A DNA stretch of 5,416 bases from WJMT01 sp964456985 (GCA_964456985.1 CAYWDH010000086.1:1-5416), one strand, 5' to 3'; positions 1-5,416 are shown, counted from the first letter of the stretch. Notes: a model not told the origin generated them from the sequence alone. Numbers and translations are program-made.

Positions 1-39
1 ATCATTCAGGTTGCTTGTAAGATTCCGACTAAGGTTCAT
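1..39 (-). CDS. Possible start of a further downstream gene, cut by window edge
   Basis: An ATG lies six bases after the ssb stop codon, and the frame stays open for 13 codons (MNLSRNLTSNLND) to the window edge. The tight spacing fits the rest of the cluster. However, there is no Shine-Dalgarno-like sequence before this ATG, and 13 open codons are easily expected by chance. The fragment is too short to recognise a family. It could equally be untranslated sequence after ssb. Confidence 0.25.
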   Translation of the reverse strand, partial: MNLSRNLTSNLND

Positions 40-45
40 TCAGAG

Positions 46-507
46 TTAAAAGGGCACATCCTCATCTTCGCCATCAGGTTCTGACATATTTTGATCTGAT
101 GGGAAATCTGAATCATCCTGGTAATCCGGCTGGGATTGCATTGTTTCTGTATCAATATCCTCGCGCTTTCCGAGCAAAGTGACCTGGTAAGCATGAACTT
201 TTGTTGTGTATCTCTGTTTTCCGTCTCGGTCCTCCCATTTATCAGTTCTCAGCTTGCCCTCAATAAGAACTTGTTTGCCTTTTGATAGAAACTTTTCGCA
301 AAATTCTGCTGTTTTTCCCCAGGATACGACTTTATGCCATTCTGTACGGTCCTCACTTTCTTTTGTCTGCGGATTAAAGACACGCTCGTTCGTGGCTAAT
401 GAATAATTTGCAACAGGTCTGTTGGACTGGGGTATATACCTGATATCAGGATCGGCTCCGAGGCGGCCCACTAAAATGACCTTATTAAAGCTGTTTATAT
501 CTCTCAT
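46..507 (-). CDS. ssb: Single-stranded DNA-binding protein (SSB)
   Basis: This encodes a 153-residue bacterial SSB, a cytoplasmic protein that coats single-stranded DNA in replication, recombination and repair and recruits partner enzymes through its C-terminus. The OB-fold covers roughly residues 5-112. It opens with FNKVILVGRLGADPDIRY and contains the typical TEWHKVVSWGKTAEF segment, with aromatic residues W57, W63 and W91 at places that usually stack on DNA bases. Residues 113-147 form a short acidic, glutamine/aspartate-rich linker. The last six residues, DEDVPF, are the classic acidic partner-binding tip, so the protein is complete. The start at 507 is chosen because it matches the family N-terminus, has an AGGA ribosome site, and forms an ATGA overlap with the cpoB stop. 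An upstream ATG at 639 would add 44 basic residues read out of frame inside cpoB and is unlikely. Position at the end of a tol-pal cluster is unusual. Confidence 0.95.
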   Translation of the reverse strand: MRDINSFNKVILVGRLGADPDIRYIPQSNRPVANYSLATNERVFNPQTKESEDRTEWHKVVSWGKTAEFCEKFLSKGKQVLIEGKLRTDKWEDRDGKQRYTTKVHAYQVTLLGKREDIDTETMQSQPDYQDDSDFPSDQNMSEPDGEDEDVPF

Positions 508-518
508 TGTAGGATCCT
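504..518 (-). promoter_or_regulatory. ssb ribosome site and ATGA coupling junction with cpoB
   Basis: Reading the minus strand, AGGA (515-518) lies seven bases before the ssb ATG (505-507). The cpoB stop TGA (504-506) shares three bases with that ATG, giving the four-base overlap ATGA. This arrangement is typical of translational coupling by termination and reinitiation, and it decides the ssb start. Confidence 0.75.
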
Positions 519-1385
519 GGATTGTATTTCCTTGATTTTTTCCTGGGCGATTCTTGTTTCTTCTTCGAGGGGAAATTTGCTTATAAGAAGCTTGAATACA
601 GCTAAGGCTTCCTCTTCTTTTCCGGTTTCCATGAGACATATCCCCTTTTTTAAATGAGCGGCAGGAATTTTGTCACCTTCTGGATAGCTCAAAATCAGGA
701 CATTGAATTTTTTTATCGCTTCCTCGAAGTTTTCTTGACTGAAATAACACTCTCCGATCCAGTAAAGCGCATTATCTGCAAGCGGGCTTTCGGGAAAATG
801 CTCGAGGTAAATAGTAAATCCTTCGATAGCCAGCTGGAAATTGCCTTTGAGATAGTCTGATCTGGCCAGGTTGTACACCTCTTGCGGAGATAGATTGGGA
901 TCAAGTTGTGTTTTTGGTGCGCTTTCTTCTAAAGCTGTTTTCTGTTGTTCCGCGGTTGATTCCTGTCCGGATTCATCTTTGATTTCATCCTGTAGAGTCT
1001 CTTCTGCCATTTCCGGAAGGGATGCGGTTGACTGTTTGATTTCAATAAGATCTTCAGCTATTTCTGTAAGGCTGGCTGTGAGGGTGTCGAACTTTTCGAG
1101 CAAAACCTGATACTGTGCAGGTATCTTTTCTTGTTCCTCAATAAGGTTTGCCTGTTCGTTTCGGATCAGATTCATCAGTTTATGAATTTCATCTAACTGT
1201 TTTTTTATAGAGATGATATCTTCCTGATTCTTTTTTGATTGTTTCTCAAGCTCCAGGATCTTCATCTTTAATATCTGGACATCTTCATATATCAGTTCAT
1301 AGGCTTTCTTGCTTTTCTGGATCCCTGAAAGCAGAATGGGACATAAGAAAACAAGAATGATCCAAGAATAAACCTTTTTAGCCAT
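504..1385 (-). CDS. cpoB: Tol-Pal cell-division coordinator CpoB (YbgF)
   Basis: This 293-residue periplasmic protein belongs to the CpoB/YbgF family, which binds TolA and, in E. coli, ties Tol-Pal constriction to peptidoglycan synthesis. Residues 1-21 are a basic-hydrophobic signal sequence; the cleavage site is not obvious, and Cys15 (VFLC) is a poor lipobox. Residues about 28-130 are rich in heptad-like Leu/Ile with Glu/Lys and look like a long coiled coil (ILKMKILELEKQ, LDEIHKLMNLIRNEQANL). A polar Glu/Gln/Ala linker (131-165) follows. Three tetratricopeptide repeats occupy about 168-201, 205-238 and 242-275, with the family phrases DNALYWIGECYFSQENFEEAI and SYPEGDKIPAAHLKKG. The gene begins eight bases after pal and overlaps ssb by four bases. 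No Shine-Dalgarno sequence is visible before the ATG (upstream ATATTTTT), so translation may depend on ribosomes finishing pal. Family assignment is firm from the C-terminal half and gene order. Confidence 0.93.
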   Translation of the reverse strand: MAKKVYSWIILVFLCPILLSGIQKSKKAYELIYEDVQILKMKILELEKQSKKNQEDIISIKKQLDEIHKLMNLIRNEQANLIEEQEKIPAQYQVLLEKFDTLTASLTEIAEDLIEIKQSTASLPEMAEETLQDEIKDESGQESTAEQQKTALEESAPKTQLDPNLSPQEVYNLARSDYLKGNFQLAIEGFTIYLEHFPESPLADNALYWIGECYFSQENFEEAIKKFNVLILSYPEGDKIPAAHLKKGICLMETGKEEEALAVFKLLISKFPLEEETRIAQEKIKEIQSRILQ

Positions 1386-1393
1386 AAAAATAT

Positions 1394-1942
1394 CTATTTT
1401 TCAATGATCGTAAATTGAGCTCTTCTGTTTTTCTGCCAGGCAATTTCATTGTGACCCGGATCCAACGGTTGGCTTTTACCGTAGGAAATAATCTGTATCC
1501 TGTCTTGTGAAATTCCCAGGGAGATAAGATAATCTCTGGTACTGCTGGCTCTTTTTTCTCCCAGTGCGAGGTTATATTCTTCTGTCCCCCGTTCGTCACA
1601 ATGACCTTCGATCAGTATTTTTACACTTCCCCATTTGTTAAGCCACTCGGCATTTTCTCTCAGAACCGGTTTTGCGTCTTCTCTAATGAAATATTTGTCA
1701 AAATCAAAATAGACCATACCTAGAGGTTTTTCTGTATTGATTTCCTCCAGTGTTTTTTGCTCAAATATTTCTTCCTCGGTCAGTTCCGGTTCTTTTGCCG
1801 GAGGTTTTTCTACTTTTTCGACTTGGGGTTGTTCTTTGACCTGTGGAGGAGGAGGTGGTGTTTCTTCCACTTTTTTCCTACAGGATGCAAAGAAAGAAAA
1901 GACCAAAAGAAAAGAGATAGATAGCACAATTAATTTTTTCAT
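1394..1942 (-). CDS. pal: Peptidoglycan-associated lipoprotein Pal
   Basis: This 182-residue outer-membrane lipoprotein anchors the Tol system to peptidoglycan and binds TolB. Residues 1-20 form a lipoprotein signal peptide (MKKLIVLSIS then a Phe-rich core) with lipobox F18-A-S-Cys21. The residue after the cysteine is Arg, not Asp, which by E. coli rules would favour outer-membrane sorting. Residues 22-72 are a flexible Pro/Glu/Lys linker with a five-proline run (29-33). The OmpA-like domain covers about 75-182: YFDFDKYFIREDA, then EGHCDERGTEEYN, then NLALGEKRA, and NRRAQF near the end. Asp116 and Arg131 have the 15-residue spacing of the OmpA residues that bind meso-diaminopimelate. Length is close to that of other Pal proteins. 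The start at 1942 has an excellent ribosome site and a proper signal peptide; an ATG at 1972 would add ten polar residues (MQKNKPKGDP) before it. A separate promoter lies upstream. Confidence 0.96.
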   Translation of the reverse strand: MKKLIVLSISFLLVFSFFASCRKKVEETPPPPPQVKEQPQVEKVEKPPAKEPELTEEEIFEQKTLEEINTEKPLGMVYFDFDKYFIREDAKPVLRENAEWLNKWGSVKILIEGHCDERGTEEYNLALGEKRASSTRDYLISLGISQDRIQIISYGKSQPLDPGHNEIAWQKNRRAQFTIIEK

Positions 1943-1947
1943 GGGAT

Positions 1948-1954
1948 CTCCTTT
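1948..1954 (-). promoter_or_regulatory. pal ribosome binding site
   Basis: The minus strand reads AAAGGAG, five bases before the ATG at 1940-1942. This strong Shine-Dalgarno match fixes the pal start at 1942 rather than at the in-frame ATG at 1972, which would place the motif inside the coding sequence. Confidence 0.85.
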
Positions 1955-2003
1955 GGGTTTATTTTTTTGCATTTAACACATTGCGTCCGGATATGTCGCT
2001 TAA

Positions 2004-2026
2004 TCTATATACAATGAATATATAGA
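2004..2026. repeat. Inverted repeat over the pal promoter spacer and -10 box
   Basis: TCTATATA (2004-2011) and TATATAGA (2019-2026) are perfect eight-base inverted arms around a seven-base centre, CAATGAA. The right-hand arm as transcribed includes the whole -10 box, and the other arm lies in the spacer. The position would suit a dimeric repressor. However, the arms are almost entirely alternating A and T, which forms such symmetry easily by chance. Confidence 0.4.
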
Positions 2027-2034
2027 GTTGTCAA
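2006..2034 (-). promoter_or_regulatory. Sigma-70-type promoter for pal-cpoB-ssb
   Basis: In the 144-bp gap between tolB and pal, the minus strand carries a perfect -35 box TTGACA (2029-2034), a 17-base spacer (2012-2028) and a -10 box TATATA (2006-2011) matching four of six consensus bases, including the first TATA. Transcription would be expected to start near position 1999, leaving a leader of about 57 bases before pal. The gap is strongly AT-rich. In E. coli, pal and cpoB also have transcription separate from the full tol operon, so an internal promoter here is plausible. It is predicted from sequence only. Confidence 0.6.
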
Positions 2035-2067
2035 ATAGTATAAATAAAAACTGTGACATATAAAATC

Positions 2068-2087
2068 ATGAAAAAAGCTTTCTTCAT
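2068..2087 (-). repeat. AT-rich stem at the end of tolB, weak terminator or attenuator candidate
   Basis: The minus strand reads ATGAAGAAAGCTTTTTTCAT, in which both ten-base halves pair with each other as RNA, including one G-U pair. It begins inside the last base of the tolB stop codon and is followed by GATTTTAT. A real hairpin would need the middle bases as a loop, leaving about eight weak A-U-rich pairs. Partial termination after tolB is possible, but a strong terminator is unlikely. Confidence 0.25.
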
Positions 2088-3382
2088 TATTTTCTTGACC
2101 AGTTCGGAAGCTTGTTTTCTCCTTTGGAAGTCAGGCGCCTCAGGTTAGTTCCATCATAATCAATAGAGCAGATCTGGATAGTACCCGTTCGGTTGGATGA
2201 AAAGATGATGTGTCTCCCGTCAGGAGACCAGGAAGGTGATTCGTTCCTGGAATATCCTTCTGTAAGCTTAATAATGCGGTCGGTTCTAAGATTAAGAACG
2301 TAAAGGTCAAAGACAGCGGCAACTCTTGATACATATACGATCCTATCGCCGGTTGGGGCCCAGGCAGGGCCGTCATGATAATTTCCTCCGAAGCTGCGTC
2401 TGCGCACGTTTGTGCCTTCCGCATCCATGATGTATATTTGAGGGGATCCAAGTCTGTCAGACGTGAAGGCGATTTCTCTATTGTTGGGTGACCAGCTCGG
2501 AGCCGTATCAATGGCGTTGTTAAAGGTGAGCCGTTTGATGTTTTTTCCATTGCTGTCTGCGACATAGATTTCTGAATTTGATTCATCCTCTGTTGAGCAA
2601 AAAGCCATTCTTTTTCCATTATAAGAAAAGTCAGGACCGAAGCTGGTGCCGTGGTCTGTGACCATAGTTCTTTTGCCTTCAAAAGGATTGAAAAGGTAAA
2701 GTGCAGCTGTCCCTTCATTATAGGCTGTATAAGCGATTGTCTTTCCGTCTGTTGACCAGGCTGGCATATAATCTCTGGTCTTGTTAAAAGTCAACCGTAT
2801 CTGGTTATGGCCGTCATAATCCATCATATACAGCTCGTCATTTCCGTTTCGGTTGGAGACGAACACGATCTTTGTGGTAAAAAGGGGGGGTTCACCATAG
2901 GTCAGCATCAATTCATTTGATAATCTGTGTCCGACCAGGCGGAGCAGGCTCATATCGGATTGATACTTTTTGCCTTTAATGAAGCGGGCGGATTTGACAT
3001 CATAGATTTTTACTTCATAGAGAAGTGAGCCGTCACTGTTTTGAGATATTTCTCCGCTTATAAGAAGTTTGGCTTGAATGGATTCCCAGTCTTTAAAGAT
3101 TATGTTTTCAGGGTCAAGAGGTTTTATCCATTTGTAATAGTCTTCCGGGAGGGGGCTGAATACCCTGCTGTATTTTAGGTCGGAGATGATCACTTCCCTA
3201 AGAGTCGAGGCAGCCGAGCTCACTTCCGGAGAATCGCTGTTGGTTACGATCTTAGGGACAGCAACCGGGATAACCGGCATTCCCTCCCGTATCCTCATGA
3301 CGACTTCCTGCTGAGGGCTCAGCAGGCTTGTGGAAAGGAAAAAAAGCAGGAAAAGAGCTGGAGGGATATGTGTTTTTCTCAT
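2087..3382 (-). CDS. tolB: Tol-Pal periplasmic beta-propeller protein TolB
   Basis: This 431-residue protein is TolB, the periplasmic link between TolA and Pal. Residues 1 to about 23 form a signal peptide (MRKTHIPP then a Leu/Phe-rich core). The following stretch, about 26-34 (EVVMRIREG), corresponds to the N-terminal TolB segment that binds TolA. The alpha/beta N-terminal domain covers about 35-165, with recognisable STLREVIISDLKYSRVFSPL and ISGEISQNSDGS. Residues 168-431 form a six-bladed propeller. Its repeated W-S-x-D/N-G signature appears at PAWSTDGKTIAYTA (207), GPDFSYNGKRMAFCS (249), PSWSPNNREIAFTSDR (295), PAWAPTGDRIVYVSR (339) and PSWSPDGRHIIFSSNR (383). The closing LPNWS at 425 completes the first blade (IVFVSNRNGNDELYMMDYDG). 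The fourth signature has Ala instead of Ser. Length is normal for the family. The ATG overlaps the tolA stop as ATGA, with only a weak GAG ribosome site eight bases upstream, which suggests translational coupling. Confidence 0.96.
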   Translation of the reverse strand: MRKTHIPPALFLLFFLSTSLLSPQQEVVMRIREGMPVIPVAVPKIVTNSDSPEVSSAASTLREVIISDLKYSRVFSPLPEDYYKWIKPLDPENIIFKDWESIQAKLLISGEISQNSDGSLLYEVKIYDVKSARFIKGKKYQSDMSLLRLVGHRLSNELMLTYGEPPLFTTKIVFVSNRNGNDELYMMDYDGHNQIRLTFNKTRDYMPAWSTDGKTIAYTAYNEGTAALYLFNPFEGKRTMVTDHGTSFGPDFSYNGKRMAFCSTEDESNSEIYVADSNGKNIKRLTFNNAIDTAPSWSPNNREIAFTSDRLGSPQIYIMDAEGTNVRRRSFGGNYHDGPAWAPTGDRIVYVSRVAAVFDLYVLNLRTDRIIKLTEGYSRNESPSWSPDGRHIIFSSNRTGTIQICSIDYDGTNLRRLTSKGENKLPNWSRK

Positions 3383-4227
3383 TTTGTGTGCTCAAATATG
3401 AGACGTATTAAAAGATATTCGTCTTTGTATTCTGTAGGCAGAGGGGGGAATGGAGCAGAGGAGCGCACCGCTCGTATCGCGGAAAGGTCAAGAGATTTGA
3501 CATTGCTTGATTCCAGTATTTCAGGTTCTGATATATGGCCGTCTTTATAGATCCTAAATGATACGGAAGTGAAATAGTCTCCGCTTAATCCTGTTTTTAT
3601 ACGGGAGGTAAACCAGTTGCTGGATATTCTTGAATGCAATGTCTGCAAATACCATGTATAAGGAAATGAAGACATGCCTATCTGAGAAGAATACTCAGAG
3701 CCGAAACCTATGCCTCCACTGCCGCTGCCGCCTCCTACTCCTATTCTCAGCCCAGAACCGCCGCCTCCCACGGTCCCTGAGCCTGAATCAGACTTACCTG
3801 ATTTGCTTTTTGCCTTAGGTGTCTTTGTGGATTTCTGGATGACTGATTTTTTTTCACTGTCAGTCTTTTTTTCTCTTTTGGGCTTGTCAACAGGGTACCT
3901 CAGGGACGGTTCCTGCTTTTCAAGGGATTTTGGTACAGTGAGGTCACTGAGGCTTTCTCTTTCAGGTTCGGGGAGCGCTGTTTCTGCGAGAGTCTCACTC
4001 TGTGTGCTTTTATCTGGCGGAGGACCGAGTGCACCGCTACCTCCGCCGCCGCCTCCACCGCCGGGAAAAGAGACGACATTGACATAGTGGATCATACCTT
4101 TCTTTGAACGAGTTGGGATGTACGGAGATATCAATATGAATATAAAAAGAACCAGGTGTGCGGAAGCGGATATTATGAGAGCCTGCCTGAATGCCTTGAA
4201 TTCTCTATTTGATGCAGTCTGGCTCAT
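3379..4227 (-). CDS. tolA: TolA/TonB-family energy-transducing protein, glycine-rich
   Basis: This 282-residue protein occupies the tolA place between tolR and tolB. It has a short cytoplasmic N-terminus, one membrane segment (about 16-37, ALIISASAHLVLFIFILISP) and a periplasmic remainder. After the membrane comes an eight-glycine run (56-63), an acidic Pro/Glu region (70-110), a Lys/Ser-rich basic region (114-147) and a second glycine-rich stretch (148-176). Residues about 185-282 form a TonB/TolA C-terminal domain: YTWYLQTLHSRISSNWF, then VSFRIYKDGHISEPEI, LSAIRAVRSSAPFPPLP and the final LIRLIFEH. Such domains contact TolB, Pal or CpoB in the periplasm. The long Ala/Lys/Glu helical stalk of E. 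coli TolA is absent, so by sequence alone it could be called TonB; the neighbours argue for TolA. The start shares one base with the tolR stop (TAATG). A GAGGAG ribosome site lies 11 bases upstream, at 4239-4244. Confidence 0.88.
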   Translation of the reverse strand: MSQTASNREFKAFRQALIISASAHLVLFIFILISPYIPTRSKKGMIHYVNVVSFPGGGGGGGGSGALGPPPDKSTQSETLAETALPEPERESLSDLTVPKSLEKQEPSLRYPVDKPKREKKTDSEKKSVIQKSTKTPKAKSKSGKSDSGSGTVGGGGSGLRIGVGGGSGSGGIGFGSEYSSQIGMSSFPYTWYLQTLHSRISSNWFTSRIKTGLSGDYFTSVSFRIYKDGHISEPEILESSNVKSLDLSAIRAVRSSAPFPPLPTEYKDEYLLIRLIFEHTK

Positions 4228-4658
4228 TAGTCTTTTCTCTCCTCAAGAGGCTTGACCACAAGGCCTACCATCTGGACACCTGCTTTGTTAACAATATCCA
4301 AGATGTGGATGACGAAACCAAAAGGAAGGCTCTCGTCAGCCCTTATAAAAACAACTTTTTCTTCCTTTCCGTAAAAATATTCCTTGAGCCTTTGCTCCAG
4401 GAGGAACTGGTTGATCGCCTGGTCTTCGATATAAATATATCTGTCGCTGGTGATGGTCAGAGTCAATCCTTCGTCCGCCGGAGTTGACTCGGTCTCTGCC
4501 TGGGGGAGGTTCACTCCGATACCTGACTGCATCATGGGAGCTGTGACCATGAATATAATAAGAAGGACCAGCATGACATCGACCAGAGGGGTCACGTTTA
4601 TCTCAGATAGAGAGGTGCCCACCTCTTTTTTTCTTATAGGTCTGTATTTAAATGCCAT
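4227..4658 (-). CDS. tolR: Tol-Pal motor protein TolR (ExbD family)
   Basis: This 143-residue inner-membrane protein is the ExbD/TolR partner of TolQ in the proton-driven motor. A short basic cytoplasmic N-terminus (RPIRKKE) precedes the signature SEINVTPLVDVMLVLLIIFMV. That signature leads into the single membrane segment, about residues 23-42. Asp27 is the membrane aspartate that in this family is required for proton translocation. The periplasmic part (about 45-143) shows the family pattern: GVNLPQAE after the membrane, then LTLTITSDRYIYIEDQ, VFIRADESLPFGFVIHILDIVNKAG and closing VGLVVKP. Full length for the family. It overlaps the end of tolQ by 11 bases and shares one base with tolA. Its ribosome site is weak (AAAGA), so coupling to tolQ translation is likely. 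ExbD is the alternative name, but tolB and pal downstream favour TolR. Confidence 0.95.
   Translation of the reverse strand: MAFKYRPIRKKEVGTSLSEINVTPLVDVMLVLLIIFMVTAPMMQSGIGVNLPQAETESTPADEGLTLTITSDRYIYIEDQAINQFLLEQRLKEYFYGKEEKVVFIRADESLPFGFVIHILDIVNKAGVQMVGLVVKPLEERKD
4239..4244 (-). promoter_or_regulatory. tolA ribosome binding site inside tolR
   Basis: The minus strand reads GAGGAG within the last codons of tolR, 11 bases before the tolA ATG at 4225-4227. The spacing is slightly long but the match is strong, supporting this start together with the TAATG junction. Confidence 0.6.
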
Positions 4659-5364
4659 AGAGTCTTTCTGTTATACTGATAAATTCAATGGAAAAATCTT
4701 CCATATCACTTACGGACTCTTTAATTTTCTGGAGGAAGTGATTATAGGCAATAACTGCAGGAATGGCTGCGAAGAGGCCCAATGCAGTGGCAACCAGAGC
4801 CTCGGCAATACCAGGTGCGACAGTGGTTAGACTTGCTGTTTTTTCTAAGCCGATACCAATGAAAGAATCCATGATGCCCCACACGGTCCCGAAAAGCCCG
4901 ATAAAAGGAGTGACACTTCCTGTGGTGGCTAGAAAGCCCATCATTTTCTCAAACCGTCTGACTTCTTTATTTGAGGCTTTTATGAGGGCCCTGTTTACGC
5001 TTTCCAGGTTTTCCGAGGTCAAATGGGATTCCGGATTGGTCTTTTTTATATAGGCCAGTGTTTTGAATCCTGATTGAAACAGGGATGCCAGAGGGCTTGA
5101 TTTATATTTTTGAGACGCGTTGTTGACCTCTGCAAGATTTCGGCTTTTTTTGAAAACAGACATGAATTTTTTCGATTCTACCTGTGCGTTTTTAAAGGTC
5201 TTTCTCTTGAAGTATATGATGGCCCAGGAAAAAACGGAAAAAAATAGAAGGACCAGCAGGACGATCTTTACAATGATACTGGCTTTTAAAATCAGTTGGA
5301 TAAAGTTCATTTTTGATTCCAAAAAGTAGCATACACCTGAAACAATGTCAACCAGGTCATTCAT
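4648..5364 (-). CDS. tolQ: Tol-Pal motor protein TolQ (MotA/TolQ/ExbB family)
   Basis: This 238-residue inner-membrane protein forms the channel-like motor ring around TolR. Three membrane segments are visible: about 29-52 (IIVKIVLLVLLFFSVFSWAII), 142-167 and 183-208, with a large cytoplasmic loop between the first two. The family signature is intact: GSVTPFIGLFGTVWGIMDSF in the second segment and APGIAEALVATALGLFAAIP with AYN in the third. The polar Thr147, Thr148 and Thr193 lie in segments 2 and 3, where conserved threonines face the proton path. The start at 5364 is preferred because AAGAAGG lies eight bases upstream and a possible upstream gene ends there in an ATGA overlap. An internal ATG at 5310 (MNFIQLILKAS) matches the usual TolQ N-terminus better, giving 220 residues, but has only a weak GGAA site. 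The frame also stays open upstream to the window edge, so the exact start is uncertain although the identity is not. Confidence 0.94.
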   Translation of the reverse strand: MNDLVDIVSGVCYFLESKMNFIQLILKASIIVKIVLLVLLFFSVFSWAIIYFKRKTFKNAQVESKKFMSVFKKSRNLAEVNNASQKYKSSPLASLFQSGFKTLAYIKKTNPESHLTSENLESVNRALIKASNKEVRRFEKMMGFLATTGSVTPFIGLFGTVWGIMDSFIGIGLEKTASLTTVAPGIAEALVATALGLFAAIPAVIAYNHFLQKIKESVSDMEDFSIEFISITERLYGI

Positions 5365-5416
5365 AAAATCAGCCTTCTTATCCTTCCTTTGCTTTTGACT
5401 TTCATCAGGCGAGCCC
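5361..5416 (-). CDS. 3' end of an unidentified upstream gene, cut by window edge
   Basis: One minus-strand frame enters from the right edge and ends at TGA (5361-5363), reading ARLMKVKSKGRIRRLIL. The stop overlaps the tolQ ATG as ATGA, the same junction seen at tolA-tolB and cpoB-ssb, which suggests a real upstream gene in the same operon. The visible tail is basic and too short to assign to a family. Seventeen open codons alone are weak evidence, and the tolQ frame is also open over this stretch. Confidence 0.4.
   Translation of the reverse strand, partial: ARLMKVKSKGRIRRLIL
5373..5379 (-). promoter_or_regulatory. tolQ ribosome binding site for the 5364 start
   Basis: The minus strand reads AAGAAGG, eight bases before the ATG at 5362-5364. 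This is a better ribosome site than the GGAA (5317-5320) before the alternative ATG at 5308-5310, and it is the main reason for preferring the longer TolQ. Confidence 0.5.

Noticed and set aside
508..639. 44-residue N-terminal extension of SSB from an ATG at 639
   Set aside because: It lies out of frame inside the TPR-coding part of cpoB, is basic and unlike any SSB N-terminus. The ATG at 505-507 has a ribosome site, an ATGA junction and the family start.
1339..1347. Possible lipobox around Cys15 of CpoB
   Set aside because: The sequence VFLC has Leu directly before Cys, where a small residue (Gly, Ala or Ser) is expected, and the Cys lies in the middle of the hydrophobic core, so an ordinary signal peptide or anchor is more likely.
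1943..1972. Ten-residue N-terminal extension of Pal from an ATG at 1972
   Set aside because: It would put the polar residues MQKNKPKGDP before a normal lipoprotein signal peptide and place the strong AAAGGAG ribosome site inside the gene.
2140..2718. Long minus-strand open frame of 192 codons inside tolB
   Set aside because: It is an alternative frame wholly inside the well-supported tolB coding sequence, has no recognisable motif and mirrors the propeller repeats.
3710..4087. Plus-strand proline-rich open frame
   Set aside because: Its prolines are simply the reverse complement of the glycine codons of tolA. There is no family resemblance, and it lies entirely antisense to a real gene.
4241..4250. 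CCTCAAGAGG palindrome before tolA
   Set aside because: It lies within tolR coding sequence with arms of four to five bases; it coincides with the tolA ribosome site and is too short to claim as a regulatory hairpin.
4450..4830. Plus-strand open frame opposite tolR and tolQ
   Set aside because: It is antisense to two conserved membrane-protein genes and shows no motif or supporting ribosome site.

Overview
The window holds one compact minus-strand gene cluster that encodes a nearly complete Tol-Pal envelope system. In transcription order (right to left) it reads: 3' tail of an unidentified gene, tolQ, tolR, tolA, tolB, a 144-bp gap with its own promoter, pal, cpoB (ybgF), ssb, and perhaps the start of one more gene at the left edge. 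No convincing plus-strand gene, RNA gene, mobile element or CRISPR array was seen.

The organism must be a diderm (Gram-negative-type) bacterium, because Tol-Pal links an inner-membrane proton-driven motor (TolQ-TolR-TolA) through periplasmic TolB to the peptidoglycan-binding outer-membrane lipoprotein Pal. Base composition is moderate, with an AT-rich intergenic gap. The TolA-like protein is TonB-like and glycine-rich rather than the long helical enterobacterial form, and ssb follows cpoB, so this does not look like an enterobacterium. The Pal style (proline/glutamate linker, GHCDERG motif) would suit an uncultured Acidobacteriota-like or deltaproteobacteria-like lineage, but that is a weak guess without a database search.

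Right half (about 5364 to 2087): tolQ, tolR, tolA and tolB are joined by overlaps of 11, 1 and 4 bases, which suggests one transcript and coupled translation of the motor and its periplasmic partner. Left half (1942 to 46): pal, cpoB and ssb lie close together, with an 8-base gap between pal and cpoB and an ATGA overlap between cpoB and ssb. A perfect TTGACA box with a 17-base spacer before a TATATA box sits upstream of pal, so pal-cpoB-ssb can probably also be transcribed independently of tolQRAB.

The core system is well known. The points that deserve a second look are the coupling of single-stranded DNA-binding protein to the envelope-constriction operon, a symmetric dyad over the internal promoter, and the glycine-rich architecture of TolA. 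I saw no clearly undescribed system here.
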